A DNA stretch of 31,662 nt from CAYLLT01 sp964384465 (GCA_964384465.1 CAYLLT010000072.1:1-31662), one strand, 5' to 3'. Shown: positions 7,696 through 17,208, counted from the first letter of the stretch. Notes: generated by a model not told the origin, from the sequence alone. Translations and numbers: made by a program.

Positions 7696-9673
7696 ACGCG
7701 TCGGCGGAGAATGGAAATCCGCCGAGGATCAAATCACGCAGAGCTCGAAGGAACAGGCGGTGCTGCTGGCTGCCGACCCGGGATTGGCGGGCTATACGGT
7801 TCGCGTCAAAGTCCGCCTGAGCCATCCGCAATTGCATGCGGAAGGGGGACTCGCGATTCATTATCGCGACGCGGACGATTTTATCGTCTATTCCATCCAG
7901 GAAAAAAAGGGTGGGGCCTTCGTGGTGTTGCGCATTTGCGCGAAGCCTCGCGCGGCCATCACCGCCGATCAGATGCTATTGCCTGGCCCGGCCCGCCAAT
8001 GGCATGAACTCAAGGCGGATGTGCATGGCAAAGATGTCTATTGCTATCTGGATGGCAAGCCGTCGCTGGCCTTTACGTTTGCGGGCACGGAGCCGCACCT
8101 TGGGCGCAAAGTGTGGGACGTCGATCCGACCCAGGGCAAGGTCGGGCTGTTCAGCATGCAGACCCAGGCCGATTTTTCGGATTACCAGCTCTCCGAATTA
8201 AAGGACTTCGATCACATCATCACGCCGCAAACAGGACGCCGCGATGGGGAGGGGAAACTTCTTCCGCGGCAGTCTTATGCAAACACGATGCAGCTTTCGT
8301 CTGATTGGATGCTCGACAGCGGGAAATACGTCGAAACGGAGATGCTTCACCCTTCGTTGCGTCACCAACCCCCCTATTTGCTGGGTAATTGGGTCGGAGG
8401 CAATAACGTACTCTGGCCGGGGGGTGAATTCGCCTTCAACCACGGAATGCACATCGATGGCGCGGTGGAGGAATATATTTTTACGGGGGACCCCAAATAC
8501 CTTGAAATCGCCCGCAAAACCGCCGACTGGCAACTGGTGAATGGAACGCCGCAGACTTATGCGGCGCCCCATCTCGCCCCCAGCTTCCTTTTTTATCAAC
8601 CCGATGGGAGTTGGATCAACAAGGACTGGGGCTACGACCTGGACAAGTCGGCATATCTGGGGACGTACCTGATCAAGCTCTATGCGATCACCGGGGAGAA
8701 GAAATACCTCGAGCATGCGGTCGCGATCGCCGACACACTGACCAAATTTCAAGAACCCGCAGGCAACTGGCCCTTCCGCGTCAACGCCCAGACCGGAAAA
8801 ATTGCCGTCGGCTATACGTGCAGCCAATTCTTCTACTTTGAGTTTTACAACCGTTTGGCGGAAGCGACGGGAGATCAAAAATATAGCGCCATCGGCCAAC
8901 GCGCGTTCGATTGGCTGATGGATCATCCGGTCAAAACCAATCAATGGACCGGCTTTTTCGGCGACTTCGACAACGCGGGGAGCGCCACGTCGTACAATCA
9001 ATGGGTACCGCTGGCGCTGGCCATCTATCTTGTCGATCACCGCAACGAGAATTCAACATACCTTGGAACGGCGAAAGGGTTGGTGGATTGGGTCAACCAC
9101 ACGCTGGTGATGCCGGATGGCTATCATCCCGGAATTCCCGGGGTCTCGGAGCAAACGGGGGACAAGACGCTGTACATGCACCATCAGCTCCGCCTGGCCG
9201 AAGCGCACGCCAAGCTTTTCGAGGCGACGGGCGATCAGCACGAGCACGATTTGGCGGAACAGATTGCCAATTCCACGACATGGCTTCTGATGTCGGATGG
9301 AAAAATGCGCATTGGATTCTGGATAACGTACAGCTCGATTCCGATGGTTCTGGTGTGGAACAGCCAGTACACGCGCCTGATGTCCTGCCTTCCCGAAACA
9401 GCGCCCGCGCACGAAACTCATCTTCTGCAATACACCAGTTTCGTGCGAAAAATCGATTATCAGCCCAAGCAGATCGCTTACCAATGCATGGGTAAAAGCT
9501 ATGACGTCCTCAAGCTGGCATCCGCGCCGGCCGCGGTCTATTCGGGGGGAACTGAATTATCAAGATTGGAGGAGCCGAGGAAGCATGAGGCGGCGGGCTA
9601 TCAATATGCTCCCGACAGCGGTTTGTTAAAAATCTATCACGACAAACCCGACGTCAGAGTTGTGCTCGAATAA
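7643..9673 (+). CDS. LamG-like plus six-hairpin glycosidase-like secreted protein
   Basis: The frame is open from 7403, but codons before about 7643 are only the shadow of the dockerin fragment. The GTG at 7643 gives V-Q-I-L-L-S-L-S-L-A-A-A-A-E-L-P, a hydrophobic leader without the usual positive N-terminus, so the original start was probably lost and the present start is uncertain. Residues about 20-190 look like a concanavalin/LamG-type (DUF1080-like) beta-sandwich (G-L-A-I-H-Y-R-D-A-D-D-F-I-V-Y). Residues about 230-600 show helical-hairpin repeats (D-P-K-Y-L-E-I-A-R-K-T-A-D-W and E-K-K-Y-L-E-H-A-V-A-I-A-D) of an (alpha/alpha)6 toroid, as in uronyl hydrolases, polysaccharide lyases and related enzymes. 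The exact family and reaction are not clear. A beta-rich C-terminus follows. No ribosome site could be assigned. Confidence 0.65.
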   Translation: MQILLSLSLAAAAELPRERVGGEWKSAEDQITQSSKEQAVLLAADPGLAGYTVRVKVRLSHPQLHAEGGLAIHYRDADDFIVYSIQEKKGGAFVVLRICAKPRAAITADQMLLPGPARQWHELKADVHGKDVYCYLDGKPSLAFTFAGTEPHLGRKVWDVDPTQGKVGLFSMQTQADFSDYQLSELKDFDHIITPQTGRRDGEGKLLPRQSYANTMQLSSDWMLDSGKYVETEMLHPSLRHQPPYLLGNWVGGNNVLWPGGEFAFNHGMHIDGAVEEYIFTGDPKYLEIARKTADWQLVNGTPQTYAAPHLAPSFLFYQPDGSWINKDWGYDLDKSAYLGTYLIKLYAITGEKKYLEHAVAIADTLTKFQEPAGNWPFRVNAQTGKIAVGYTCSQFFYFEFYNRLAEATGDQKYSAIGQRAFDWLMDHPVKTNQWTGFFGDFDNAGSATSYNQWVPLALAIYLVDHRNENSTYLGTAKGLVDWVNHTLVMPDGYHPGIPGVSEQTGDKTLYMHHQLRLAEAHAKLFEATGDQHEHDLAEQIANSTTWLLMSDGKMRIGFWITYSSIPMVLVWNSQYTRLMSCLPETAPAHETHLLQYTSFVRKIDYQPKQIAYQCMGKSYDVLKLASAPAAVYSGGTELSRLEEPRKHEAAGYQYAPDSGLLKIYHDKPDVRVVLE

Positions 9674-9773
9674 GCGGAATCATGACAGCAAAGCCGGTGC
9701 TGGGCGAAATGCAGCGGTGCAGACTTGATTCCATGTCAACCCTCTCTGCTCAACCTGGACGTCAAACTGCATG

Positions 9774-9829
9774 ATGAACCACGAGAATACATCGACAACA
9801 CGTCGTGCCATAGTATCGTCGTGGTTCAT
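9774..9829. terminator. Long stem-loop between convergent genes
   Basis: Perfect 11-nt arms ATGAACCACGA (9774-9784) and TCGTGGTTCAT (9819-9829), extended by a partly paired ATAC/GTAT segment, lie between the convergent ends at 9673 and 9832. The position suits a two-way transcription end or mRNA-stabilising stem, but neither side has a T-tract, so the terminator role is inferred. The rest of 9674-9773 shows nothing. Confidence 0.4.
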
Positions 9830-9831
9830 TC

Positions 9832-12800
9832 TCATGGCTTCATCGGAGCAAGGTCACGTTCCAAAAGGTCTTCGAGCATGCCGATCTTGATGCGCACCAG
9901 CGCCGGCGTAAACAGGCCGGCGTGCTGGCCCGTTGCTGAGTAACCGATCCGGGAATCGGTTTCGAGGACGGGCAGGATCGACCTGGCGTTGGTCAGCTCG
10001 TCGCGGGCGATCTCGATCAGCCGTTCGCGAAGTTTCCCTTTATCAGTCTCCGCCGTTGATTGTGCATAAGCATCCCGGACCGGAACCCACTCGATCAGGT
10101 TGAGGATGGTATGCAGCGATACTCGGATGGCGCGGGCGATGTTCATCTCCTTTTCGATCATTGTCCGTCGATCCGGCTCACACAGGGATGCGGCCTTCTC
10201 GAGTTCGGCCAGGCCGGCGGCGAATTCCCGTTCCACCCGACCCAGGTACTTCGCGGCGATCTTCGGCCCCCAGGGCTCCGTCCATTTCAGGTCATTCTGC
10301 CAGGCGCGCCAGCCGCCAAAGCTGGGGACTTTGGGGTCAAGAAACAGCGGCTGCGATGGCCCCTTCTGCAACGGCCCGGGAATTCGCACGACCGGATCCG
10401 AGTAGGGGAATTGCTCGATGCCCTTGGTGAAATGCGACCAGGCGCTGACGACGTGCGGCGCGGCGGCGCCGTAATCGCGCGTGGCCATGTCCGACAGGAG
10501 CTTCTCGATCGGCGGCGCTTCTGTCCACGAATCCCACATGAGAACCTCCGCCGTCGGCGAGGGGGTGTAGCCGTAGTGCATCCAATTGCAAAAGAGCCCG
10601 CCCAATGGGTAGTCGCCCATCCGGGCCGCCCGCCGGTGCCATTGTTCCATGCAGGGAATGTACGGCACGAAGACGAATTCTTGGCTGATCGCGTGCTCGG
10701 TTTTGGCCATTACCGTCAGGCCGGCTTTCCGCGCTGCCTGGAGCTGCTCCTCAAAATGGATTTGCGGTCCGACGGTGGAGATGTTGTAGTCGCCGGTGAT
10801 GTGCTCGACGCCGTCCCGCACGATGCGATCGCCCTTCGAAAAGAGCACCTGGAAAATGATGTCCTTGGGGAGATGAGGAATCAGGTGCATGACCCAGTCT
10901 CGCGGATCGCCGCTGTCGTGGCCGTAGGGCCAGAGAATCAATTTCCGATCCGGTCCGCCGGCGTGCATCGCGTCATTGAGCAAGCCGATCAATTCCGTGG
11001 CGATCTCCACGCAGGTGCGTTTCCGGCATCGCGGACAGGCCTGCCGATTCGCCTCGGTGTTGCCGCAGTAGAAAAACCCTTCGCTGTCGAAGATGAGCAC
11101 CAGGCCCTTCAAACCGGGCACGTGCTGAACGAGCGTGCGCACGTTCTCCGCGTGGTAGGCGCGGACCTGCTCGTTCGACGTGCACATCGCGTTGCCCCAG
11201 CCGACACCGCGGGCTTCTGGATGCTTCTCGTAGAACGCCGGCGGAACGGGGTGGTGATAGTTCGTGGCGTAGTAGCAATACACGTCGATGCCGTAGGGCC
11301 TGGCCCGCCGGACCAGATCGTTGAGCCGTGCGAAACGCACCGTGGCCTCGGGATCGTTCAGTTCCGGGAAGACCCTGGAATCGAGCGTGGTTTCCTCCGC
11401 ATTCAGCCAGACCCACAGGGCATTGAATCCCTGGTGCGAGATATGTTGGAGCAGCCCGTCGTTGTAGAGCAGCGGGTGCGAAGTTTCCTCGTATTTCGCG
11501 TCCGAGGGCACCACCGAGGAAGTGAGCCGGCGGGCGAATCGGCAATCACGGACGGTGGTGCCCGTTTTCACGAACGACCCGCCACGGAAGCGCATCATCT
11601 CTTCGATCCAGTAGACGCCGCGCATGACGCCCCGGGGCATACGGCCGCTGATCGTGATGCGCTGCGGTTGGACCTCCACGCGGTAGCTTTCATCGGTCGC
11701 CAACTCCGCCTTTGACCGATCGAATCCGAGTTCGATACGGGGCGCGCCCTCCTCGGCGCCGGTTCGTCCGGGGATTTCCACCTGGAGATGGGTGCAGGCG
11801 GCGAGGAACTGCTGCAGATCGCCGGCTGCTGTCCTCATCACGCCGTCGGGATCGGATTCGAAGCGGATCGTCCAATCGCGCGTGATCACCGCCTCGCCGG
11901 CCTCCGCAGGTGCGGCCCGCGGTGTCATCGGCGGGGGATTCGCATAGTAAGGCTCGAGCATCCGGGCCACGAACCGGAACGGTTGCTCCTGGTTCGGGCT
12001 GCACAGCGAATCGACAGCGCGATCCGTCAGTAGCCGGTACGACAACCCAAAGTGATGCGGATCGTCCCTGCCGCCGATCGGGCGCGGGCCGTATGCGATG
12101 TAATAATCCGCGGGGGCTGAGCCGCTCCGGCACGAAAGTGACCAATGGATTGTGGCGCCGGCGGGAAGATCTTTGGGGGGAGTGGGCAACTCGTACCATT
12201 GTTCAAAGAGCGGCAGGACGGTATCGCTCGCCATAGTGGCCGTGCCGAGATTATCCTTGCCCGACTCGGTTCCCAGTCGCAACTCGATTGCCCCCGGATG
12301 CCCAACCCGCGAGAGCTTCACCGCCAGGCCGCTCATCGTCTTCGCCCCCGCGGGCATCCAGCAGCGGCCCGCCATGCGCGATCCCTCGCCGGCGTCGAGG
12401 TTCCCGGTGACAAACGGCTCGCATGTGACCGGCAACGAAGAGGACCAATTGTACGCCCCGCCGCCCAGCGCATATTCGTAGTCCCGGCCGACCGGCGAGG
12501 GGGTCTGGCACCTTTTTGCTTCGATCTTTTGATTCAAAAAGGTGCCAGACCCCGTCTGCAAAAAACGATCGAGGAAATCGAACGTCTCGATGCCGTGGAT
12601 CTCGTGCGGTCCGTCGAAGTGCGCCAGCGTTATCCGATTCGCCAAGCCCAGGTGATCGCGAATCGCGGACACCTGCCGCCACGCGCGGGCCGTCCACTGC
12701 GGCGTGGTGATGCCGTCCTGCTCGCCGAACTCGACGCACACCGGCCGTGGGGCGATCATCGCGATCAACTCGGGATGCGTGAAGCGGTGCAGGATGTCCC

Positions 12801-14763
12801 AGTTGTAGAAGTCTTCGTACGGGTGCCGCAGATAACTGGTCGCGAGCGAGTCGGCGGTGATCTTCTCCCGCCAGTCGTTGAAGTGGCCGGAGATGATGGT
12901 GAGCGACAGCGATTCGACCAACGGCGGAATCCAGATCGCTGAATACCCGCCGTACGAGAGGCCGTAGTAGCCGATTTGATCAGGATCAACCTGCGGCAGC
13001 GTGCGCAGGAACTCGACCACGCGACGGGTCTTGGCGATCGGCATGGCGATGCGCATCATGCCGACCGCGTCCGCTTTGCGGGATTGCTCGTCGGTCAGCG
13101 GGGCTGGGTCACGGTGCAGCAGCAGCGGCGCGAAGACAACGTAACCCCGTTCCGCAAGCCGCCGGCCGAACTCGTGATAAACCGTGTCTTCCTTCCAGCC
13201 AATGCCGGAGATCATCTCCGGCTGGCCGCTCAGCCCGTGCTGGCAGATGACCGCCGGCAAGCGGCCGGTGAGCCCGCGCGGGATCAGCAGATGCCCGTAG
13301 ACCTGCACGCCGGCGACCAGATCGAGTGTGATGCGATAGGCCCTGAACTTGTCGGTGATGAGGATGAGTTCGCTGCGCGGATTCAAGGGCGTTCCATCAT
13401 TCGGCACCTCGCCGACGAGCTGGCGATAGTCCTCCAGCATTGCCTGTTTGATCGCGGGGAATTCGGATGCCGGGCGCTGCGTGAGCCGCCACCGCTTTTC
13501 TCGCTCGGCTTCGCTCGCGTCGATGAGACCGCGCAGGTAAGCGAGCTTTTGCTCGAAGTGCTGATTGCGGATCGCCGTCGCCGCCTGGTTCGAGATGAAC
13601 GATGAGGGCCGGAGATTCGCCGCGGGCTTCTTGACCAGCCTCCAAATTTTGACGAGTTGTGAGGCCGCCATCGCAGCGACATCCTGACCTGATGCTGCTG
13701 ACTCCTGGCTGAGTCGATCCGCCGCCTTCAGGCCCTCATAGAATCGCCGGACCCGGTTGAACTCGCTCAGATCCGCGGGGATTGGAGATTCTCTCCCGAT
13801 CAGGTGCAGCCGCCTCGGTGCGATCAGGGCCGCGACCTCCGCGTCGCCGAAGGTCAGCAATTGGGCCGGCAGGCGACGATCCACCGGTTCCTGCCAGCAC
13901 TGATCCCGCTTCTGAAAGTAATCCGCGACGATCACCATAGTGAGTCGCGGCTCGAGCGCCGCGGCATACAGGGCCGTCATTCCGCCTTGACCAATCCCCA
14001 TGATGGCGATGCGCTCGGGATCGATGTCGGGACGCGCTGCCAGGAAATCGACCGCGGCAAGCGCGTCCTGGACGTCGAGCCCCGGCATGGTGCGGCCGAC
14101 GACGTAGCCCAGGCGATACAGGATGTGCCGACGATCCTTGTCGTTCGTCGTCTGGCAGTAAGGGTGGTCCTTCATCCGCTCGATGGACTGGGGTATGTAG
14201 ACCGCTACGCCGTGCTCAAGCAGATCGGTCAGCCAGGACGCCGCTCGTTCAGCGCCCTCAAGCCCCGCGAAGCGTTCGGGCCAAACGTCGGCATCCGGGC
14301 AGGCGACCGCCAACGGATGACGGCCCGGACCGGTGGGCATCACCAGCAGGCCACGGGCGGAAAGGCCCGGGACCATCTCCACGGAGAGGCGCTCCACCCG
14401 ACAACCGACCCCGTCCTTCACCGTTTCCGCGTGTGCATTAACCGGAGCCCCCTTGACGTCAGCGAGGCCGAGCATCTCGCGACACCGTTTGCGGAACGGT
14501 GCGACCGAAGCCTCGTAGGCGGCGGCTGAACTGAAATCGACCTTCCAGTCGCGATCGCGAATGGCTTGGGCTTCGGCGATCCGCCGGCCAAAGTAATCGT
14601 AGACCTGCTGAAGCTGCTCCTTCACTACGTCGGCCGGCATGACCAGGGCCTGCGTGCCGGGTAGGCGCGTATCAGTCGATGAGCCGAAGGCAGCAGCGGT
14701 CGCCAAAGCGCAGATGTGGATCGCCGGAAGCGCGCGCCAGTCAGGTCGACGATGTCGCTTCAT
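9832..14763 (-). CDS. Giant protein: two esterase-like domains plus glycosidase-like half
   Basis: The start is the ATG at 14763 with GGAGA seven bases upstream; it overlaps the end of the transporter gene by 23 nt, which suggests translational coupling. The product has 1643 residues and a weak leader (M-K-R-H-R-R then A-I-H-I-C-A-L-A-T-A-A-A-F-G). Domain 1 (about 40-370) is an alpha/beta hydrolase whose nucleophile elbow reads G-I-G-Q-G-G near residue 258, so Gln replaces the Ser and it is probably inactive. Domain 2 (about 400-735) is a second alpha/beta hydrolase with an intact G-L-S-Y-G-G near residue 604, E-F-G-E-Q-D-G and F-D-G-P-H-E-I-H, resembling acetyl-xylan or other sugar esterases. 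Residues about 737-754 are encoded by a REP palindrome. A beta-sandwich region follows. Then comes a GH20/GH67/DUF4838-like accessory fold and barrel (L-V-L-I-F-D-S-E-G near 1228, then C-P-R-C-R-K-R-T-C). The reaction of the last part is unknown; polysaccharide side-chain removal is a guess. Confidence 0.75.
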   Translation of the reverse strand: MKRHRRPDWRALPAIHICALATAAAFGSSTDTRLPGTQALVMPADVVKEQLQQVYDYFGRRIAEAQAIRDRDWKVDFSSAAAYEASVAPFRKRCREMLGLADVKGAPVNAHAETVKDGVGCRVERLSVEMVPGLSARGLLVMPTGPGRHPLAVACPDADVWPERFAGLEGAERAASWLTDLLEHGVAVYIPQSIERMKDHPYCQTTNDKDRRHILYRLGYVVGRTMPGLDVQDALAAVDFLAARPDIDPERIAIMGIGQGGMTALYAAALEPRLTMVIVADYFQKRDQCWQEPVDRRLPAQLLTFGDAEVAALIAPRRLHLIGRESPIPADLSEFNRVRRFYEGLKAADRLSQESAASGQDVAAMAASQLVKIWRLVKKPAANLRPSSFISNQAATAIRNQHFEQKLAYLRGLIDASEAEREKRWRLTQRPASEFPAIKQAMLEDYRQLVGEVPNDGTPLNPRSELILITDKFRAYRITLDLVAGVQVYGHLLIPRGLTGRLPAVICQHGLSGQPEMISGIGWKEDTVYHEFGRRLAERGYVVFAPLLLHRDPAPLTDEQSRKADAVGMMRIAMPIAKTRRVVEFLRTLPQVDPDQIGYYGLSYGGYSAIWIPPLVESLSLTIISGHFNDWREKITADSLATSYLRHPYEDFYNWDILHRFTHPELIAMIAPRPVCVEFGEQDGITTPQWTARAWRQVSAIRDHLGLANRITLAHFDGPHEIHGIETFDFLDRFLQTGSGTFLNQKIEAKRCQTPSPVGRDYEYALGGGAYNWSSSLPVTCEPFVTGNLDAGEGSRMAGRCWMPAGAKTMSGLAVKLSRVGHPGAIELRLGTESGKDNLGTATMASDTVLPLFEQWYELPTPPKDLPAGATIHWSLSCRSGSAPADYYIAYGPRPIGGRDDPHHFGLSYRLLTDRAVDSLCSPNQEQPFRFVARMLEPYYANPPPMTPRAAPAEAGEAVITRDWTIRFESDPDGVMRTAAGDLQQFLAACTHLQVEIPGRTGAEEGAPRIELGFDRSKAELATDESYRVEVQPQRITISGRMPRGVMRGVYWIEEMMRFRGGSFVKTGTTVRDCRFARRLTSSVVPSDAKYEETSHPLLYNDGLLQHISHQGFNALWVWLNAEETTLDSRVFPELNDPEATVRFARLNDLVRRARPYGIDVYCYYATNYHHPVPPAFYEKHPEARGVGWGNAMCTSNEQVRAYHAENVRTLVQHVPGLKGLVLIFDSEGFFYCGNTEANRQACPRCRKRTCVEIATELIGLLNDAMHAGGPDRKLILWPYGHDSGDPRDWVMHLIPHLPKDIIFQVLFSKGDRIVRDGVEHITGDYNISTVGPQIHFEEQLQAARKAGLTVMAKTEHAISQEFVFVPYIPCMEQWHRRAARMGDYPLGGLFCNWMHYGYTPSPTAEVLMWDSWTEAPPIEKLLSDMATRDYGAAAPHVVSAWSHFTKGIEQFPYSDPVVRIPGPLQKGPSQPLFLDPKVPSFGGWRAWQNDLKWTEPWGPKIAAKYLGRVEREFAAGLAELEKAASLCEPDRRTMIEKEMNIARAIRVSLHTILNLIEWVPVRDAYAQSTAETDKGKLRERLIEIARDELTNARSILPVLETDSRIGYSATGQHAGLFTPALVRIKIGMLEDLLERDLAPMKP
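12500..12553. repeat. REP-like palindrome inside a coding sequence
   Basis: Perfect 19-nt inverted arms (12500-12518 and 12535-12553, beginning GGGGTCTGGCACC) enclose a 16-nt loop. The total is 54 nt, exactly 18 codons. It lies inside the giant minus-strand gene, between esterase domain 2 and the following beta-sandwich, and is read through as T-G-S-G-T-F-L-N-Q-K-I-E-A-K-R-C-Q-T. It resembles the REP palindromes mobilised by RAYT (TnpA-REP) enzymes, though no RAYT gene is in the window. Confidence 0.85.
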
Positions 14764-16042
14764 GACGCTTCTCCATGAGTGCATCGAACGAGAGAATCGC
14801 CGCGAGACTGATCAGCGGCAGCAGGCCGAGCAGGGTAAAGACCAGTCGGTAGCTGCCGGTCCGATCGACATACCCGCCGATGAACGGGTTGACCGTCGCC
14901 CCGACGACGTTGCCCAGCGCCCCGAGCAGGCCGGCCACCAGCCCCACGCCGGCGGATGAAACACTTTGAACGCACGCCAGGTAGTTGGCCAGAACGGCGG
15001 TGATGCCGAACGCCGCCGCGGCGAGCAGTGCGATGCACACCCAGGCGTGAGGGATCACCACGGCCGGCGCGGCACTGAGGATGAGCGCAACTCCGACGAT
15101 GACGACAAGGGCCCGTGATCGACGAAGCGTCCACCCGCGGCGGGTCAGGATCTTGACCAGGCCCCCGCCGCCCAAGTTGCCGAAATCGGCGCCCAAAAAG
15201 ATCGGAATCGTCACCAGCCCCGCGGAAAGATATCCGAAGCCGCGCTGGTCATGCATGTACTTGGGGATCCACTCCGCGCAGAAGTACCAACACGGGTTGA
15301 TGGTGGCGGAAACCGCCGCGAGCAGCCAGAAGCCGGGAGTGCAGCAGATCGTCAGCAATTGCCCAACCCCCTCACCGCGAGCGTCAGACGCTTTCATGAT
15401 CGGACGGCCGCCGCCGGGGTCAATTCGTGATCGCCGCGTGGCCGCGCACCACAGCATGATCCAGAGCCCGCCAAGGGCGCCGACGACCAGAAACGCCCGC
15501 CGCCAACCGAAATGCATCGCGATCGGCCCGATGATCAACGGAGCAACGAGAGCTCCGATGGCCGAACCGCTGTTGAAGATGCCGTTGCCCAGGCCGCGGT
15601 CCTGCGGGGGCAGAATATCCGCGGTGACGCGCAGGGCGCACGGCCAATTGAAGGCTTCGCCGATTCCAAGAACCGTGCGCGTCGCCCGCAGCGCGCGCGC
15701 GGAGCCGACCCACGCCGATGCCATCCCCGCCCCGGACCAGACGCCGACGGCCAGTGCATAAACCAAACGCACCGAAAACCGGTCCGCCAGGAATCCTGCC
15801 GGAATCTGCACGAACGCATACGCCCAACGGAATGCCGACAAGATCTGCCCGAACTGCTCGTTGTTCAGGCCAAACTCGTCGCAGATCATAGGCCCGCAAA
15901 CCGAGATCGTTTGCCGGTCGATGTAGTTGAGAACAGTGGCCAAAAAGAGAACACCACAGATCAGCCATTTCCAGGCCCCCGATCCAACCGCCGGGTTTTT
16001 TACGGCCGGGCAGTCCAGAGTCAGCGCATCGCGGGGGGCCAT
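14741..16042 (-). CDS. MFS transporter, ACS family, hexuronate-type
   Basis: A 433-residue, roughly twelve-helix membrane protein. The start ATG at 16042 follows GAAGGAGA with a short 4-5 nt spacing. The N-terminal segment L-F-L-A-T-V-L-N-Y-I-D-R-Q-T-I-S-V is a signature of the anion:cation symporter family that includes the hexuronate and glucarate carriers, and loop motif G-F-L-A-D-R-F-S follows helix 2. Family knowledge suggests proton-coupled import of an organic or sugar acid such as a uronate or aldonate. It is the first gene of a two-gene unit with the giant esterase/glycosidase-like protein and is divergent from the acid-sugar operon at 16282, which supports that substrate class. The exact substrate is not determined. 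Confidence 0.85.
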   Translation of the reverse strand: MAPRDALTLDCPAVKNPAVGSGAWKWLICGVLFLATVLNYIDRQTISVCGPMICDEFGLNNEQFGQILSAFRWAYAFVQIPAGFLADRFSVRLVYALAVGVWSGAGMASAWVGSARALRATRTVLGIGEAFNWPCALRVTADILPPQDRGLGNGIFNSGSAIGALVAPLIIGPIAMHFGWRRAFLVVGALGGLWIMLWCAATRRSRIDPGGGRPIMKASDARGEGVGQLLTICCTPGFWLLAAVSATINPCWYFCAEWIPKYMHDQRGFGYLSAGLVTIPIFLGADFGNLGGGGLVKILTRRGWTLRRSRALVVIVGVALILSAAPAVVIPHAWVCIALLAAAAFGITAVLANYLACVQSVSSAGVGLVAGLLGALGNVVGATVNPFIGGYVDRTGSYRLVFTLLGLLPLISLAAILSFDALMEKRHEATSST

Positions 16043-16132
16043 GCGTCTCCTTCGATCCGGAGGGAACGTGAAATCCGACGACGGCTCTGGACGACCACAA
16101 ACGATTGAAACACCGTCGAGTGCATCACAAGA

Positions 16133-16153
16133 TTAACATAACGCGGACGTTAA
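16133..16153. promoter_or_regulatory. Possible operator in the divergent intergenic region
   Basis: The 239-nt space 16043-16281 separates the transporter and the dapA-like operon. An imperfect palindrome with perfect TTAAC/GTTAA ends lies at 16133-16153, the kind of site a LacI- or GntR-type regulator could bind to control both units. A 6-nt GC hairpin (GCCGCG/CGCGGC) lies at 16230-16246, near the operon start. No regulator gene is in the window and no clear -35/-10 pair was found, so this is tentative. Confidence 0.3.
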
Positions 16154-16281
16154 CAAAACCCGGTGTGGCGGCCTAGTAGCAGACATACGTGTGCTGTAGC
16201 CTTGTGTACCGTCGGGTCGGCAGGCATGGGCCGCGGCGTACGCGGCACACGGAGTATTCCTGCAAATCAGGAGGTTGAGCG

Positions 16282-17208
16282 ATGGCGGGGTTCGATCTGT
16301 CGCGGTTTTCGGGGATCTTCCCGGCGGCCATGACTTTCTTCACCGCGGACGGCGAAATCGACGAAGCCGCCACGCTCGACCACTGGCGCTGGCTGGCGCG
16401 GCTGCCGATCAACGGACTGGTCATCGCCGGCACCAGCGGTGAATTCATCAGCCTATCGATGGCCGAACGCCAGCGGCTCTTCCAGATGGCGGTTTCCGAG
16501 TTCGGCGGGAGGCTGCCCATCATCGCCGGGACCGGTCATGCCGCGACCAAGTGGACGGTCGAAATGTCGCAGCGGGCCCAGGAGATCGGCGTCGATGCCT
16601 TCATCGTGATCCTGCCCTACTACAGCCGGCCGCCAATTCCCGCCGTGCTCGAGCATTATCGTGTCCTGCGCCGTCACACCGATCGGCCCATCATGCTGTA
16701 CAACAACCCCGGAAATACGGCTTCGCCCGGACTGACGCCGCTGCAAATCGCCGAACTGGTCGAACAGGATGTCGTGCAGATGGTCAAGAGCACGATGGAA
16801 TCAGTCGTGCCGGTGCATGATCTGGTCCACCTGGTCGGCGATCGAATGCGCATTTTTTACGGCAGCTTCCTCTCGGCCTACGAAGCCATCGCCGCCGGAG
16901 CGCATGGCTGGATCAGCGGCATCCTCAATATTGTGACGCGCGAGGCGATCGACATGTACCAGGCACTCGCCGAACAAAAGGACCTCGCGGAGGCCAACCG
17001 CCTTTGGCAGCGCATTCTGCCGATCGTGCATCTGTACACGTGGAACCAACTCGGCGAGGCGGCGGACATCCCGATCTACCGCGGCATGCTCAAACTGTGG
17101 GGCCGCCACGGCGGCTACTCGCGCTCGCCGTTCCTGCCGCTCAACGAACGCCAGATGCATTTGCTCCAGGAGCTTCTGCACGCAACCGGATGGTTGAAGA
17201 GGGAGTAG
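16282..17208 (+). CDS. DHDPS/NAL family lyase (likely 2-keto-3-deoxy sugar-acid aldolase)
   Basis: The ATG at 16282 follows CAGGAGG with eight bases spacing. The 308-residue product is the usual length for dihydrodipicolinate synthase/N-acetylneuraminate lyase class I aldolases. It keeps the phosphate/carboxylate loop as G-T-S-G-E-F (residues 50-55), the Tyr of Y-N-N-P-G-N-T (Y140) and the Schiff-base Lys (K169 in Q-M-V-K-S). The Y140-K169 spacing fits the family. Next to an acid-sugar dehydratase, the most likely role is cleavage of a 2-keto-3-deoxy-aldonate to pyruvate and an aldehyde rather than lysine synthesis. The exact substrate is inferred from context only. First gene of the four-gene operon. 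Confidence 0.85.
   Translation: MAGFDLSRFSGIFPAAMTFFTADGEIDEAATLDHWRWLARLPINGLVIAGTSGEFISLSMAERQRLFQMAVSEFGGRLPIIAGTGHAATKWTVEMSQRAQEIGVDAFIVILPYYSRPPIPAVLEHYRVLRRHTDRPIMLYNNPGNTASPGLTPLQIAELVEQDVVQMVKSTMESVVPVHDLVHLVGDRMRIFYGSFLSAYEAIAAGAHGWISGILNIVTREAIDMYQALAEQKDLAEANRLWQRILPIVHLYTWNQLGEAADIPIYRGMLKLWGRHGGYSRSPFLPLNERQMHLLQELLHATGWLKRE

Noticed and set aside
10060..11715. Long plus-strand frame of 551 codons opposite the giant gene
   Set aside because: Antisense shadow: composition is rich in Arg, His and Asp without domain motifs, while the minus strand shows recognisable domains.
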